64,000 nt of DNA from Prinsepia uniflora (Eukaryota; Streptophyta; Magnoliopsida; Rosales; Rosaceae): assembly GCA_032719365.1 (NCBI GenBank), contig CM064861.1, positions 83,138,863-83,202,862 on the forward strand, read 5' to 3'. Position 1 is the stretch's first letter. Each line of letters opens with the position of its first letter. A program made the translations under genes and the position numbers. The notes under the pieces are model-generated. The model worked only from the letters and a program-made list of their open reading frames with translations, made no database searches and was not told the DNA's origin. Positions 48,090 to 58,700 of this stretch are shown here, piece by piece.

Positions 48090-49384
48090 TCAATTTTCCT
48101 CTTCCCGACTTAAGTGGATGGCTCCATTATACCAACAACATGGTCTGCAAAACTCATACCTGTCCTTTTGTAAAGACTTTGTCATCATATCTGAACCATT
48201 ATCATCAGTATGGATCTTCTCGATTTGAATTTGTTTGGATTCCAACACTTCACGAATCCAATGATATCTCACATCAATATGCTTTGACCTTGAGTGGAAA
48301 CTTGAGTTCTTACTCAAGTGAATAGCACTCTAACTGTCACAATGAAGAACATATTTTTGTTGCTTTTGTCCCAACTCTTGTAGGAATCTCTTCATCCACA
48401 ATAACTATTTTCACGCTTCTGTAGCAGCAATAAACTCTGCTTCTGTAGTTGATAGAGCAAGGCATTTTTGCAATTTAGACTACCAGGAAACACGTAAGAC
48501 CCGTGTCCTGAAGGGAACGGTGAACAATCTCACATTCCTGCGAGGGAGAATGGTCTGGGAGGGAATGGTGGTGTGCCTTAAAAGTGTAGGCACACACCTA
48601 TCTAGCACTAGGCCTTTTGGGACCTCAAGTGGCTTTGGGGGGGATTGGAACCCCAAAGTTAAGCGAGTTGAGGCTGGTGCAATTCCATGATGGGTGACCC
48701 CCTGGGAAGTTGCACCGTGAGCTCCCGAAAACAAAACCGTGAGGGCGAGGAAGCCCAAAGCGGACAATATCGTGCTAGATGAGTCGGGTCCTGATAGAAG
48801 AGGGTCGGGTCCTGATAGAATGGTATCAGAGCTAGACCCCGACCGGGAAGTGTGCTAGCGAGGACGCTGGGCCCTAAGGGGGGTGGATTGTAAGACCCGT
48901 GTCCTGAAGGGAACGGTGAACAATCCCACATTCCTACGATGGAGAATGGTTTGGGAGGGAATGGTAGTGTGCCTTAAAGGTGTAGGCACACACTTATCTA
49001 GCACTAGGCCTTTTGGGAGCTCAAGTGGCTTTGGGGGGATTGGAACCCCAAAGTTAAGCTAGTTGAGGCTGGTGCAATTCCATGATGGGTGACCCCCTGG
49101 GAAGTTGCACCGTGAACTCCCGAAAACAAAACCGTGAGGGCGAGGAAGCTCAAAGCAGACAATAGCGTGCTAGATGAGTCGGGTCCTGATAGAGGAGGGT
49201 CGAGTCCTGAAAAAACAGCTCCCCCAGAAAAAGTAAAAAGATAACCTGAAGTAGACTTTCTGGTGTCAAGTTCTGCAGCATGGTCTGCAACTGTGTACCC
49301 AACCAATTAGGGCTTACCACATCCAAAACACAAACTCATTTTGGAGGTGTCTCTGATATATCTTATAATCCATTTTACTGCTTC
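48090..49384 (-). pseudogene. Copia RNase H, split by Cassandra
   Basis: 49213-49384 reads GYTVADHAAELDTRKSTSGY, then LFTFSGGAV; 48090-48492 continues SW, a stop, SKLQKCLALSTTEAEF, and later HCDS, SAIHLSKNSSFHSRSKHIDV. Together they are the copia RNase H with its typical 'D..RKSTSGY..F..G', 'STTEAE' and 'CD..SAI.L..N..FH.R.KHI' motifs. Cassandra sits exactly between GGAV and SW. At least four stops; the ones before SKLQK and SAIHL fit CAG to TAG. Confidence 0.87.
48493..49212 (+). mobile_element. Complete Cassandra TRIM retrotransposon
   Basis: 5' LTR 48493-48817, primer site TGGTATCAGAGC at 48821-48832, a short non-coding interior, a polypurine tract ('aaggggggtgga' to 48888), 3' LTR 48889-49212. 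Target duplications AAACA at 48488-48492 and 49213-49217 are perfect. Each LTR carries the 5S rRNA-like segment with GATGGGTGACCCCCTGGGAA. The first base of the 5' LTR and the CA ends are mutated (CTGATA, CTGAAA). About 6 mismatches in the first 84 aligned LTR bases point to an old insertion. It encodes no protein. Confidence 0.93.
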
Positions 49385-50209
49385 TCAGTGTTCTTTACCT
49401 GATGTGGATAAGAATCTGCTAACAAGGCTAACTGCATGAGTTAAATCTGGCCTGATGCACACCATCATATACATAAGACTTCCAACTCCTGAGGCATATG
49501 GCACCGAGTTCATCTCTTCATTTTCTTTGTCACTTGTAGGACACTGCTTGGAGTTAAGCTTGAAATGATTAGCAAGAGGAGTCACAACTGATTTTGCCTT
49601 GTCCATGTTGAATTTCTTCAACACCTTCTCAATATAATGTTTTTGTGATAACCACAACTTTCCATTCTTTCGATCACGAGAGATATGCATACCAAGAATC
49701 TGTTTTGCTGGTCCTAAGTCTTTCATTGCAAAAAACTTATTGAGTTCTTTTTTCAACTTGCTAATCTTGTCACTATCACAACCTACGATCAACATGTCAT
49801 CAACATATAAGAGAAGTATAATAAATTCTCTATCAAAGAACCTCTTGACAAAAACACAATGATCAGAAGTGATCCTCTCGTATCCATGTTTGATCATGAA
49901 ATAATCAAAAATTTTGTACCATTGTCGTGGTGCTTGCTTCAGTCCATACAAACTCTTATTTAGTCGGCAGACTAGGTCTTCTTTTCCTATGACTTTGAAT
50001 CCTTCTGGCTGCTCCATGTAAATTTCTTCTTTAAGGTCTCCATGAAGGAATGCAGTCTTGACATCTAGTTGCTCAACTTCTAGATTCAAACTAGTAGTCA
50101 AACCAAGCACTACTCTGATAGACGTCATCTTCACTACTGCTGAGAAAATATCTTCAAAGTCAACTCCTTGTTTCTGACTGAAGCCTTTCACAACCAGCCT
50201 TACTTTGTA
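49385..50209 (-). pseudogene. Copia reverse transcriptase (main part)
   Basis: Open for about 275 codons. Motifs in order: KVRLVVKGFSQKQGVDFED, QLDVKTAFLHGDLKEEIYM, LNKSLYGLKQAPRQWY, LLLYVDDMLIVG (catalytic YVDD), DLGPAKQILGMHI, and LSQKHYIEKVLKKFNM. This is the Ty1/copia RT, which copies element RNA into DNA in virus-like particles. This part has no internal stop. Its N-terminal end is separated by the solo LTR and continues at 53266-53411. Confidence 0.9.
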
Positions 50210-53200
50210 TGACAGGACCCGCCCCAAATCCCTCGGGATTAGCGTGGGACGTGCCTGCTCCCTTCTGACACAAAATGTCAGACCAGGGATATTTCCGTCT
50301 TTTGCCCAACCGGGTTATCAGAGTACGCCAGGATCCGAAGGAGGAATGCGATGTCTCGTCTTTGCTACAGCCACATCCGCGATCAACCTGAAGGGCATTC
50401 AAAACATAAAAGTTGTGAGTGGACGAAACAAATAATTTTATAAAAACATTTAATAAAAGACCTTTATGCCCTTCATTAAAAACATATGCATGCATTTAAA
50501 AACCATTTCTAGGGTTCATGCCCGGTTCCCATAAACCATCATGAACCATCAAACCATTTGGGCCTTAGCCCGAAATCCGTCAATCCAATACCTGGGACCT
50601 CCGCCCAAACCAAAACACGTGGGAACTCGTCGCAAAACCACCTCATAAGGGTCTCAGCCCAAAACCAATACGCGTGGGTCACAACCCAACGCCATCTCAG
50701 TGGAATCACACACACATATACATATATACATATATAACCCATCCTAGGAACTTCCGGAGAAGATGCCATCTCGGGGCACACAGCCCCTAGGGATCACATC
50801 CCCGATATAGTCACGATGTCATCATATCTATCTAGTGTGCATACTACTCGGGGTCTCACTCCGAGTCTTCTCCCAGGAATCTCCATTTGGGAGGCTCAAT
50901 CTCTAGATCTAGTCCGAGCTCTCTCTCTCTGGATCTAGTCCACATATCTCTCCGGAATCTGGTCCGGTCCACAACATCATAAGTAACCTCCACTCCTGGA
51001 ACGGGATCCCTATGGGGATACCCATTCTGGTATGTGGATCGTGACTCTCCAGGTCGACGCTGGAGGAGACCAATCAATCATCTCATAAGGAGGGTACATA
51101 CATACCAGTATATCAAAACCCATAAAAGCGGGACTCACGCCCGATAACACATAGCGATTGGGCCTCCAGCCTGAACGTACGACTCAACAGGGCCTCTCGC
51201 CCGATTTCACCATAATTGGGCCTCGAGCCCGAACTCAAATAAACTGGGCATCGAGCCCGATATCTCAAGGTCAGTCACGATCCCGATCGTTGCGATGCGT
51301 GCAACCATCAATCTAGAACCGCTCTCAATCCTGGTATGTCGCCGTGAACACATCACTGCTGCGACCATCTCAGGACCATGGTGCACACGTCGCCGATCGA
51401 TCCTCTAAACTGTCAGCACTCCGAAGTCGAGCCTCCAGTGGCTGCTCAACAATGGGACGTGCATCGTGACCTCTCCGGAAGGAACGTATCCCAATCCGGA
51501 GGCGAGCGTCACGTCGTCCATCGCCGTGCACACAACACCCGTCGCAACTACGACTCAGACCTAGGGGCTGTCAATAGGGTCTCATACCCGAGTCAAAACT
51601 AAATCCAATTAGGTCTCATGCTCGAATAATCAACACGCGTATAAGCACGTATAAAACCTGAAAACCTCGAAGTACATGCCCATACGAAAACACGCACCAA
51701 AATGCACTCAAGGCATCAAAAAACACATATTAAAACATATATAAAACATTTATGCATGCAGCAATTTCAGAAAGAAAGTCCACTCACAGACTGTCCGCGC
51801 TACTGCCTCCATATGCGCGCCGTATGCCTTCCCGGGTCAACCGTCGCCTTCGGGGTACCCAAACCTATCCAAATCACTTTAGAGGGTTACTAACTAGTTA
51901 ATTAACCCTTCACTAAAGCCCCCTAATTTTCCGGGATTTTTCACTATTTTTAAACGCGCCTCGAAACCTTCGGATAGCCCGAACTATATCGAGACGATGT
52001 CCGATCGACTCGAAACCAGTCCCAAAATGTTCGTTACAGCGAATAGATGATTTGACATGTTGGAACCTTCCCCAGATTCTTCCCCATGTGCTGCCTGAAG
52101 TGGCTGCGCGTGGGCCTCACACGCCAGTGGATAGTGTCACCCCTAACGTCCAGCCGACTGATCCGACCGGTCCAGTTCGGTTTTTCCTGCAACTTGGACC
52201 AGCGTGACCGGTCCAGGTCCATTCCGGTCCAGTTTTTCACCGACTTCCATCTTAATCGACCCTATTCTTCCTATTTTTGTCCTAGGAACCTAAACCAATA
52301 ACCTAGAACTCCTAAAACATCCAAACTCCGACTGGTCCAATTTGATTCTCGCGGTTCGAAAATCCAATCTCCTCCCCAGGGGTTCCCCGACATCCAAAAC
52401 CTCTCAAAACCTTCCTAACACACTCCTAGCCACCTATTTATTTCAGTGAAACCATCCAAATAGGCCTATAACAATTAAAATGGAAAATGAACAAAATCGG
52501 GTAAAACCGATTACCTCGACCAGCTCCTCCTCTGCCGTCCACAGCGGTGCTTCCTGGGCCGGCCACCACTTCCAGTCGGTCCTCTTCATCTCTCTGTCCT
52601 CCCAGTTACTCTCACAGGTCAAGGGTTTGGGTTTGGATGAAAATTGGTGATCGGGTTGGTTTGGGAAAAATGGGAGAAAATGGATGAACGGGGAAGGTTT
52701 GGTGCATGAGAGAAAATGAGGGTAAATGGATGAATGACACCTGTCATTCATCCATTGGTCCTGAGAAAAAGGTGGGGCCCACTAAAGTCCAAAACAGCTC
52801 CCGTCTCGAAGAACGTGCAATAGTACGTTCGAATTTCCGTGAACCGTAACTTCGCCGTCGTACGTCCTAACTCGACGTGCCACCTGTCTACGGATTCATA
52901 TTGTTTTTATCTACGTAACGGTGCTCGGCCCTCGGTCATCGGACCTCCAGGGTCAAAAGTCAACCGTTGGCCCCTTTTTTCCAAAATTACCAAAATGCCC
53001 CTGATCTTCCGATCGTCATAACTTCTTCAACGGATGTCAGAATCGAACGTGCCACCTGTCTATAAACTCGTGACGTCCCGAACTACGTCACGGTCATCGG
53101 TCGAAGTCCATTTGACCGTCCAAACAAAAAGTCAACGTTTTACCCATTCTAGTGGCAAAATCGTCATTTTACCTTGAACTTCCGCTAATCCTCGTCTAAT

Positions 53201-53265
53201 CCCCGATTAGCCTTGCTAGTCATTAACTCTTAATTAATCCCGCTAATTCGGGACGGGTAGTTACA
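50210..53265 (-). mobile_element. Family L solo LTR (3056 bp), perfect target duplication
   Basis: Starts TGACAGGACCCGCC and ends GGGACGGGTAGTTACA; TTGTA flanks both sides (50205-50209 and 53266-53270). It lies within the copia RT. Excising it with one TTGTA copy restores the frame ENSSQPRY-KVRLVVKG. It contains the second compensated hairpin (52728-52753), the 'gggcctc(c/g)agcc(c/t)ga' motif series (51120-51260), and a decayed 9-bp-arm hairpin near 50263. Confidence 0.92.
52728..52753 (-). repeat. LTR hairpin with compensating change
   Basis: GGATGAATGACA, CC, TGTCATTCATCC: perfect 12-bp pairing. Against the consensus, G7 is A and its partner C is T. Confidence 0.85.
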
Positions 53266-53411
53266 TTGTATCTTGGTTGTGAGCTGTTTTCTTCTGTCTT
53301 CAATTTATACACCCACTTATTCTTGAGTGCTCTTCTTCCATTCAAAAATTTCACCAAATCATAAGTGTGGTTCTCATGCAAGGATTTCAACTCATCTTTC
53401 ATGGCTTTCAA
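53266..53411 (-). pseudogene. Copia reverse transcriptase, N-terminal part
   Basis: Reads MKAMKDELKSLHENHTYDLV, then RRALKNKWVYKLKTEENSS, the usual start of copia RT ('A...E..SL..N.T..LV..P.....I..KWVYK.K'). It joins 50209 after removal of the solo LTR. A frameshift near 53410 separates it from the linker ORF (EAVTYEKKG). Confidence 0.85.
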
Positions 53412-54530
53412 CCACTGCCCTTTTTCTCATAGGTCACAGCTTCTTGGTAGCACTTGATCTCTCCTGCATCTGTTAGTAGCACAAACTGGTCTGGGGAATA
53501 GAAGTTGTTGGGATTTCGCTGTCTGTTCGATGTTCTCAGATGTGGTTCTTCAAGAGCTTGTTCTTCTTGCACATATTCAGGCACAACATTATCATCATTG
53601 TTGTTAACAATAGGTTCAACATCATTGTTCTCAACTACATCTCCTCTTTCATCACAAACCCTGGGCTGAGGAACTGGATATAGGTTGACTGGATATTCTT
53701 TGGAGTCATTTGACTTCTCCCTTTTTTGGACATCTTCAATGGTTTGATCTTCAAGGAAGATCACATTCTCTACTTCTGAAAATCTTCTTATTGATATGAT
53801 CCCATAGTCTGTACTCAAACTCTTCATCTCCATAGCCCAGAAAAATGCATTCTTTTGATTTGACATCAAGCTTGGACCTCTCATCTTTTGGGATGTGAAC
53901 AAATGCTCTGCAGCCAAAAACCTTCAAGTATTGATAGGACACATGTTTACCACTCCAAATTTTTTTTGGTACATCGTCATCCAGTGGAGCTGATGGAGAT
54001 AAATTGATCAAGTGCATTGCAGTTATCAATGCTCCACCCCAGAAACTCTTTGGTAACTTGGAATGAGATAACATACTTCTTACTCGCTCAATGATCGTTC
54101 TGTTCATCCTCTCGGCCAGCCCATTGTGTTGAGGGGTCTTTGGAACTGATCTTTCATGCATGATCCCATTATTCTTGCAATAGGCTCTGAAGGCTCCCAT
54201 GTACTCTCCACCATTATCAGAACGGATATACTTAAGTGTCATGCTTGTCTCTCGTTGAACAGTAGCTTGGAATTGCTTGAATAATTCAAAGACTTGATCT
54301 TTGGATTTGATTGTAAAGGCCCACACCTACCTAGAATGATCATCAATGAAGGTAACGAAGTATCTTGCACCACCAAGAGTGTTTGTAGTCATTGGCCCAC
54401 AAACATCAGAATAAACAACATCCAATATATTGGGTTTTCTAGGTGCAGCTTTATAATGAAATGAAGCTCTATGTTGTTTTCCAGCCAAACAATCAGTGCA
54501 TTGATATAGAGGTGTACCTTTTGATTTCAA
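53412..54530 (-). pseudogene. Copia integrase and integrase-RT linker
   Basis: 54327-54530 has CTDCLAGKQHRASF (zinc-binding end) and DVVYSDVCGPM (first catalytic Asp). After an in-frame TAG at 54327-54329, 53751-54326 has YIRSDNGGEY (second Asp), TPQHNGLAERMNRTI (Glu), LPKSFWGGALITAMHLIN and FGCRAFVHIPKDERSKLD, all typical of Ty1/copia integrase. A frameshift near 53775 moves to the acidic linker (FLEDQTIEDVQKRE, later HLRTSNRQRNPNNF) at 53412-53790. The product would join element cDNA to the genome; this copy cannot. Confidence 0.88.
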
Positions 54531-55324
54531 TCCGGTTAATACCTCTTTCTTAGCAAGGATTTACAATCCCTTCTCACTCATATGACCCAAATGCCTATGC
54601 CATAGCCCAATCGCTGAATCTGATTGGCTGGCTGCTGAATTGACATGCTGATTGCTGATCTTGACATGTGTCATATATATTTATTCTACTTTTTTCCCCT
54701 TGCTAGCACTAAAGAGCCTTTGATGAGCTTCTATTTTCCACCACTAAACACATTGGTGTAGTCTTCATCATCTAGCAAGCCAGGAGAGATCAAATTGAGG
54801 CGCATGTTTGGAACATGTCTCACATTCTTGAGAACCAAATGGCAGCCTGTGTTGGTCTCAAGAGCTATTTCTCCTCTTCCCACAATCTTATACATTTTGT
54901 CATTTCCCATCCTTACATTTTCGAAGTCTCCGCTTGTGTAGGATGTGAAGAATTCCTTTTGGGAAGTAACATGGAATGATGCGCCAGAATCTACAATTCA
55001 GCATGAATCTTGATAAGTTAGATTAATAAAACCATCATCACAAATAATGATGATCTCATCGCCTTTAGAAGCAGTAGCGGTTGTATCCTTGGTTTCATTC
55101 TTCTCATTGGCTCCATTTCTTTGCTCCTTTTTTAGTCTTCTACATTCTCTCTTCATGTGACCCTTCTGACCATAATGGTAACATTCTATCTCCTTCCTTG
55201 ACCTGTAGGTGCCCCTGGAATGGTCTCTTGACTTGCCTCTGGAGCTGTCACGGTTGTGAGATTTTCTTTGAAAATTTATTCCACGATTCTCTGTAACTAG
55301 AGCCTCTGACTTAGTTGATATCCC
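54531..55324 (-). pseudogene. Copia gag zinc knuckle and protease remnant
   Basis: From the gag end downward: a CYHYGQKGHMKREC segment (zinc knuckle with the second Cys changed to Tyr), a linker, then IVDSGASFHVTSQKEFF with the aspartic protease active-site triad (D-S-G), and VGRGEIALET, LVLKNVRHVPNMRLNLIS. There are stops at a position that is Trp in relatives (TGA 54998-55000, just before IVDSGA) and at GGK-stop-KLIKGS. Confidence 0.8.
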
Positions 55325-55906
55325 TTATTCTTTCCTCCTCGCTTGTTCATTTAATAAACTGTTATTCACCAATGGCAGAGTAAGGACACCTTGGGGAGCA
55401 GAGTTGCTAAGGGAAACCACGAGTGTGTTCCAGGTATCTAGCAGAGAGCTAAGCAGCAAAAGTGCTAACAACTCATCTTCAAGCACCAGCTTCATGGTTG
55501 ATAGTTGATTCACCAATTCTTGAAAATCGCTCAAATGTTCAAAAACACTTCGACCGTCTTTGTACTTCAAGTTTACCAATCGACGAATGAGCGAAGCTTT
55601 GTTTTGAGGAGTCTCCCTTTCGTACATCGACGCCAATTTTGTTAGCATTTGGAAGGCATCTGTCTCCTTTGAAATGTAGTGAAAAACACTTTGGTCGATC
55701 CATGGACGAATTTCTCCAATAGCTTTCCGGTTTAGAATGGTCAAATCTTTGTCAGATTTCTCTTCTGGTTTCTCTCCATTGCACAACAATACCTTGTATA
55801 AATCCTTGCAATAGAGGATGTCCTCTATTCGTGGTCTCCATATGGAATAGTTTGAAGAAGTGAGTTTGATCATTGTTGAGGATGATGAGTTCGACGATGC
55901 TGCCAT
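55325..55906 (-). pseudogene. Copia gag N-terminal part
   Basis: Begins at ATG 55904-55906 (MAASSNSSSSTMIKLTSSNY), preferred over the upstream in-frame Met because the extra residues run back into the primer site and LTR. It contains WRPRIEDILYCKDLYKVLL, LIRRLVNLKYKDGRSVFEHL and ELLALLLLSSLLDTWNTLVV, the core of the copia gag (UBN2) domain. Open for about 193 codons, then a stop at 55325-55327. It would form the virus-like particle. It starts 36 bases inside the LTR, directly after the primer site. Confidence 0.88.
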
Positions 55907-55927
55907 CACGAACAACGAGCCTGTGTA

Positions 55928-55939
55928 GCTCTGATACCA
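55928..55939 (-). other. Copia primer-binding site, initiator tRNA-Met
   Basis: Minus strand TGGTATCAGAGC, 2 bases from the LTR edge at 55942. Confidence 0.9.
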
Positions 55940-55941
55940 CT

Positions 55942-56543
55942 TGTTGGGAAAGATGCACAAATTAAATAGATAATTATAATCACCAGGATTAAAATTTTCC
56001 CACCCTCAAAATAAATTGAGTAAATAAATAGGCAGAAATAAAACGGAAGTAAAAAAGAGGTAAAACAGAACACCAAAATTTAAGAAGGTTCGGCAATGTG
56101 CCTATGTCCTCAGATAGTAGCTCCAAAATTCTTCACTATGAATAATGAGATTACAAGTATAATCTCACTCAATGGTGGATACACAACTCTCTCTTGGATT
56201 CACTCAAGAGGATCTCATTTTCTCTTTTTTTCTCACAAATGAAGCTATCTTCCTATTTCTCACACAAAGAGGAACTCTCTTCTCACTCTTACCTTTGGTG
56301 GATAACTTGTTGCTTGAAGGATTATTAAGAATGCTCAATCCCTCTCTTTTATATAGGGATGGATGGAAGGAAGTCATCAATATATAGTCATGCATAAGAG
56401 TTAGCTCCAATTAATCTCATGGTAACTCCTATGAGCATAATAATCTCCAACAATAAGTTGGGAGATCAAAAGCCTTCTTTGTTTTCAAGCATATGAATGA
56501 ATCTACCCAAAATCACATCCATGCACAAACCATAACATGTGCA
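55942..56543 (-). repeat. Copia 5' LTR
   Basis: Starts TGTTGGGAAAGATGCAC and matches 47373-47973. On the right it runs directly into gypsy gag DNA with no target duplication, so this edge may be a deletion point. The minus-strand frame 56204-56410 recurs at 47635-47826 because both lie in the LTR; it is not a gene. Confidence 0.85.
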
Positions 56544-56589
56544 TTGGAAGTAGGGTAAGGAGCTGCTAAAAATAAAAGAACTGACAAGA

Positions 56590-56833
56590 AAGATGACAAA
56601 TCAAAACTTGTCAATGAAACTAGCTGGCAGAAAAAGGGGAAGTAGGGTAAGGAAGATCAAACACAGAAGGTCTACTGTGATCATTGTCAAATCAGCAGAC
56701 ATGCCAAAGACAAATGTTGGATACTTCATCCTGAGTTGCGGTCAAAGCGCGAGAAAATCAACCAGGGGAGAAATGACAGAAAAGCCACATTAACTGCACA
56801 ACAGAAAGAAAAGCTTCCAGAGTTGATACTCTG
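56590..56833 (+). pseudogene. Gypsy gag C-terminus with CCHC zinc knuckle
   Basis: Frame reads VYCDHCQISRHAKDKCWILH, then HPELRSKREKINQ. The Cys/His spacing is CX2CX4HX4C (56676-56716), an intact retroviral-type zinc knuckle that binds the element's RNA. It ends at TGA after EKLPELIL. The capsid part upstream is absent. Confidence 0.8.
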
Positions 56834-56860
56834 AAGCAACCTGATTTAACACTTACTCTT

Positions 56861-57340
56861 ATGACAAGACCCGCAAATATTGAAGACACGTACAATCGTG
56901 AAGAGTTGTTTCATGTGAATATTCAGGTGAAGCAAAGTGTTGTACAAGTTTTTATTGACCTAGGAAGTAAAAAAAACCTGATTTTAGAGGTTTTAGTAAG
57001 AAAAGTGGGTTTAGACACCACACCACATCCTAAGCTGTACCCGTTGGGATGGATTCAAAATGGCGTTGACTTGCAGATCATAAAGCAATGTAATTTCAAA
57101 TTTGCTATCACTAATCGATATATCGATGAGGTTACATGTGAGGTGGTTCCTTTGGACGTTTTCCAAGTCATATTAGGTAGTCCATATTTATGGGACCGAG
57201 ATGCCATTCACTATCAAAGGTTTCAAAAGTATTGACTTGTGAAGGATGGGAAGGAGTTCCACATCAACGCTTACAAGCCTCAAGCTATAGATAATTTACT
57301 TACAGATAATTTTCTGACAGTTAACTAAGCCAAGAGGTTA
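56861..57340 (+). pseudogene. Gypsy aspartic protease remnant
   Basis: Reads VVQVFIDLGSKKNLILEVLV, then PKLYPLGWIQNGVDLQ, FAITNRYIDEVTCEVVPLDV and VILGSPYLWDRDAIHYQRF. This matches the protease-like region of a plant gypsy group with 'IDPGSQKNLIS'. The active-site D-S/T-G is D-L-G here, so it is probably inactive. TGA at 57234-57236 (KY-stop-LVKDGKEFHI) fits an Arg CGA changed by C-to-T; the frame continues past it to another stop. Confidence 0.75.
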
Positions 57341-57364
57341 GTCAATTCATGTGGATGATTCGTT

Positions 57365-58700
57365 TTGTTGAGGATTCAACCTCAAGATCAGTGTTTTGGA
57401 GCTGTGACATTTTCTGCTTTGTCTTTATCTCCTACGCAATGCTCAAACATAGGGAAATTGCAGGAGAAGTTCAAGGACTTATTTCAGGATGTGCAAGGTT
57501 TGCCACCAAGGAGAATTGTGGAGCATGATATCCAGTTGGTAGGAGATTCACCTCCACCAAACTTGGGTTTGTATCACACTCAAAAAGTAAATTCAGGGAC
57601 TTCTTGAGCAAGGAGTCATCAAACCTAGCTGCTCACCATGTGGTTCGCCAGTGTTACTTGTGCCTAAGAAAGACGGAGGCTGGCGTATGTGTGTAGATTA
57701 TATGGCACTCAACAAAATAACCATCAAGAATCGGTATCCATTGCCGAGGATTAATGACTTGTTAGATCAATTACATGGTTCTCGTTACTTTACGAAGCTA
57801 GATCTCAAATCCAGCTATCACCAAGTTCGCATCTATGAAGAAGACACTTGGAAGACTGCTTTCAAGACAAAGCAGGGATTCTTCGAGTGGTTAGTCATTC
57901 CATTCAGATTATGCAATGCTCCAGCTACCTTCATGCGATTGATCAATGAGGTACTCTGCCTTTTCATTGACGACTTCATCATTGTATACTTAGATGACAT
58001 TCTCATATTTAGTGTCATATGGGAGGATCATTTTCATCATATTGCTCAAGTTTTGGAGGTTCTGCGAACAAATCAGTTACAGTTAAACGGTAAGAAGTGT
58101 GAGTTTGGGAAACAACACCTTGTATACTTGGGATTCATTGTTGGTGCAGGAGAACTAAAAGTGGATCTAGAGAAAGTACATGTGATTTCTCAATGGCCTA
58201 CGCACCGTTCAATAACTGAAGTTCAGAGCTTTATAGGTGCATGTCAATATTTGCGAAAGTTTATTCGGCACTTTTCACAAATTGTTGCACCCATACATTG
58301 TTTTACAAAGACCAATCAAAAGTTTGAATGGTCGAGAAACCATGAGGAATCTTTCCAGCTGTTGAAGCGGAAGATTACAGAGGCCCCAGTATTAGCATTA
58401 CCAAATTTGCAGAGACCATTTGAAGTGGAAGCAGATGCATCGAACTATGTCATGGGAGCTGTATTATTTCAGGATAGGAAACCAGTTGCATACCATTCTG
58501 AGATGTTTAGTGGACCGGTATTGAACTATCCGACTTATGACAAGGAGTTGTATGTAATGCATCAAGCAGTGAAGCATTGGAGAGCTTACTTGTTGGGAAA
58601 AGAAGTCGTAGTTCACTTAGATCATAAACTTCTTCAGTTTTTAACTACACAGTCTAAGTTACAACAAGCTCGCCATATGAAATGGATGTCTTGCCTATAA
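57365..58700 (+). pseudogene. Gypsy reverse transcriptase and RNase H
   Basis: A first frame (57365-57607) gives GKLQEKFKDLFQDVQGLPPR and HDIQLVGDSP. After a frameshift near 57595 the main frame gives LLEQGVIKPSCSPCGSPVLL, PKKDGGWRMCVDYMALNKIT, FTKLDLKSSYHQVRI, IVYLDDILIF (catalytic YLDD at 57987-57998), LVYLGFIVGAGELKV and FIGACQYLRKFI. Then RNase H: FEVEADASNYVMGAVLFQ, PVAYHSEMF, NYPTYDKELYVMHQAVKHWR, and VHLDHKLLQFL where relatives have T(D/E)H..L. The frame is open for about 350 codons from 57651. TAA at 58698-58700 fits a Gln codon. This is the best preserved RT in the window. Confidence 0.9.

Larger units (their letters stand above)
47373..56543 (-). mobile_element. Ty1/copia retrotransposon, interrupted by Cassandra and a solo LTR
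   Basis: LTRs at 47373-47973 and 55942-56543 differ at a few percent in a spot check. The initiator-Met primer site sits beside the right LTR. The minus-strand order is gag, protease, integrase, RT, RNase H, the copia order. It inserted into the host gene fragment after TTTAT (47368-47372). The matching right target duplication is missing because the right edge meets a gypsy fragment. Once the two insertions are removed, the pol frame rejoins at both sites. Remaining defects are frameshifts near 53775 and 53410 and several stops. Confidence 0.9.
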
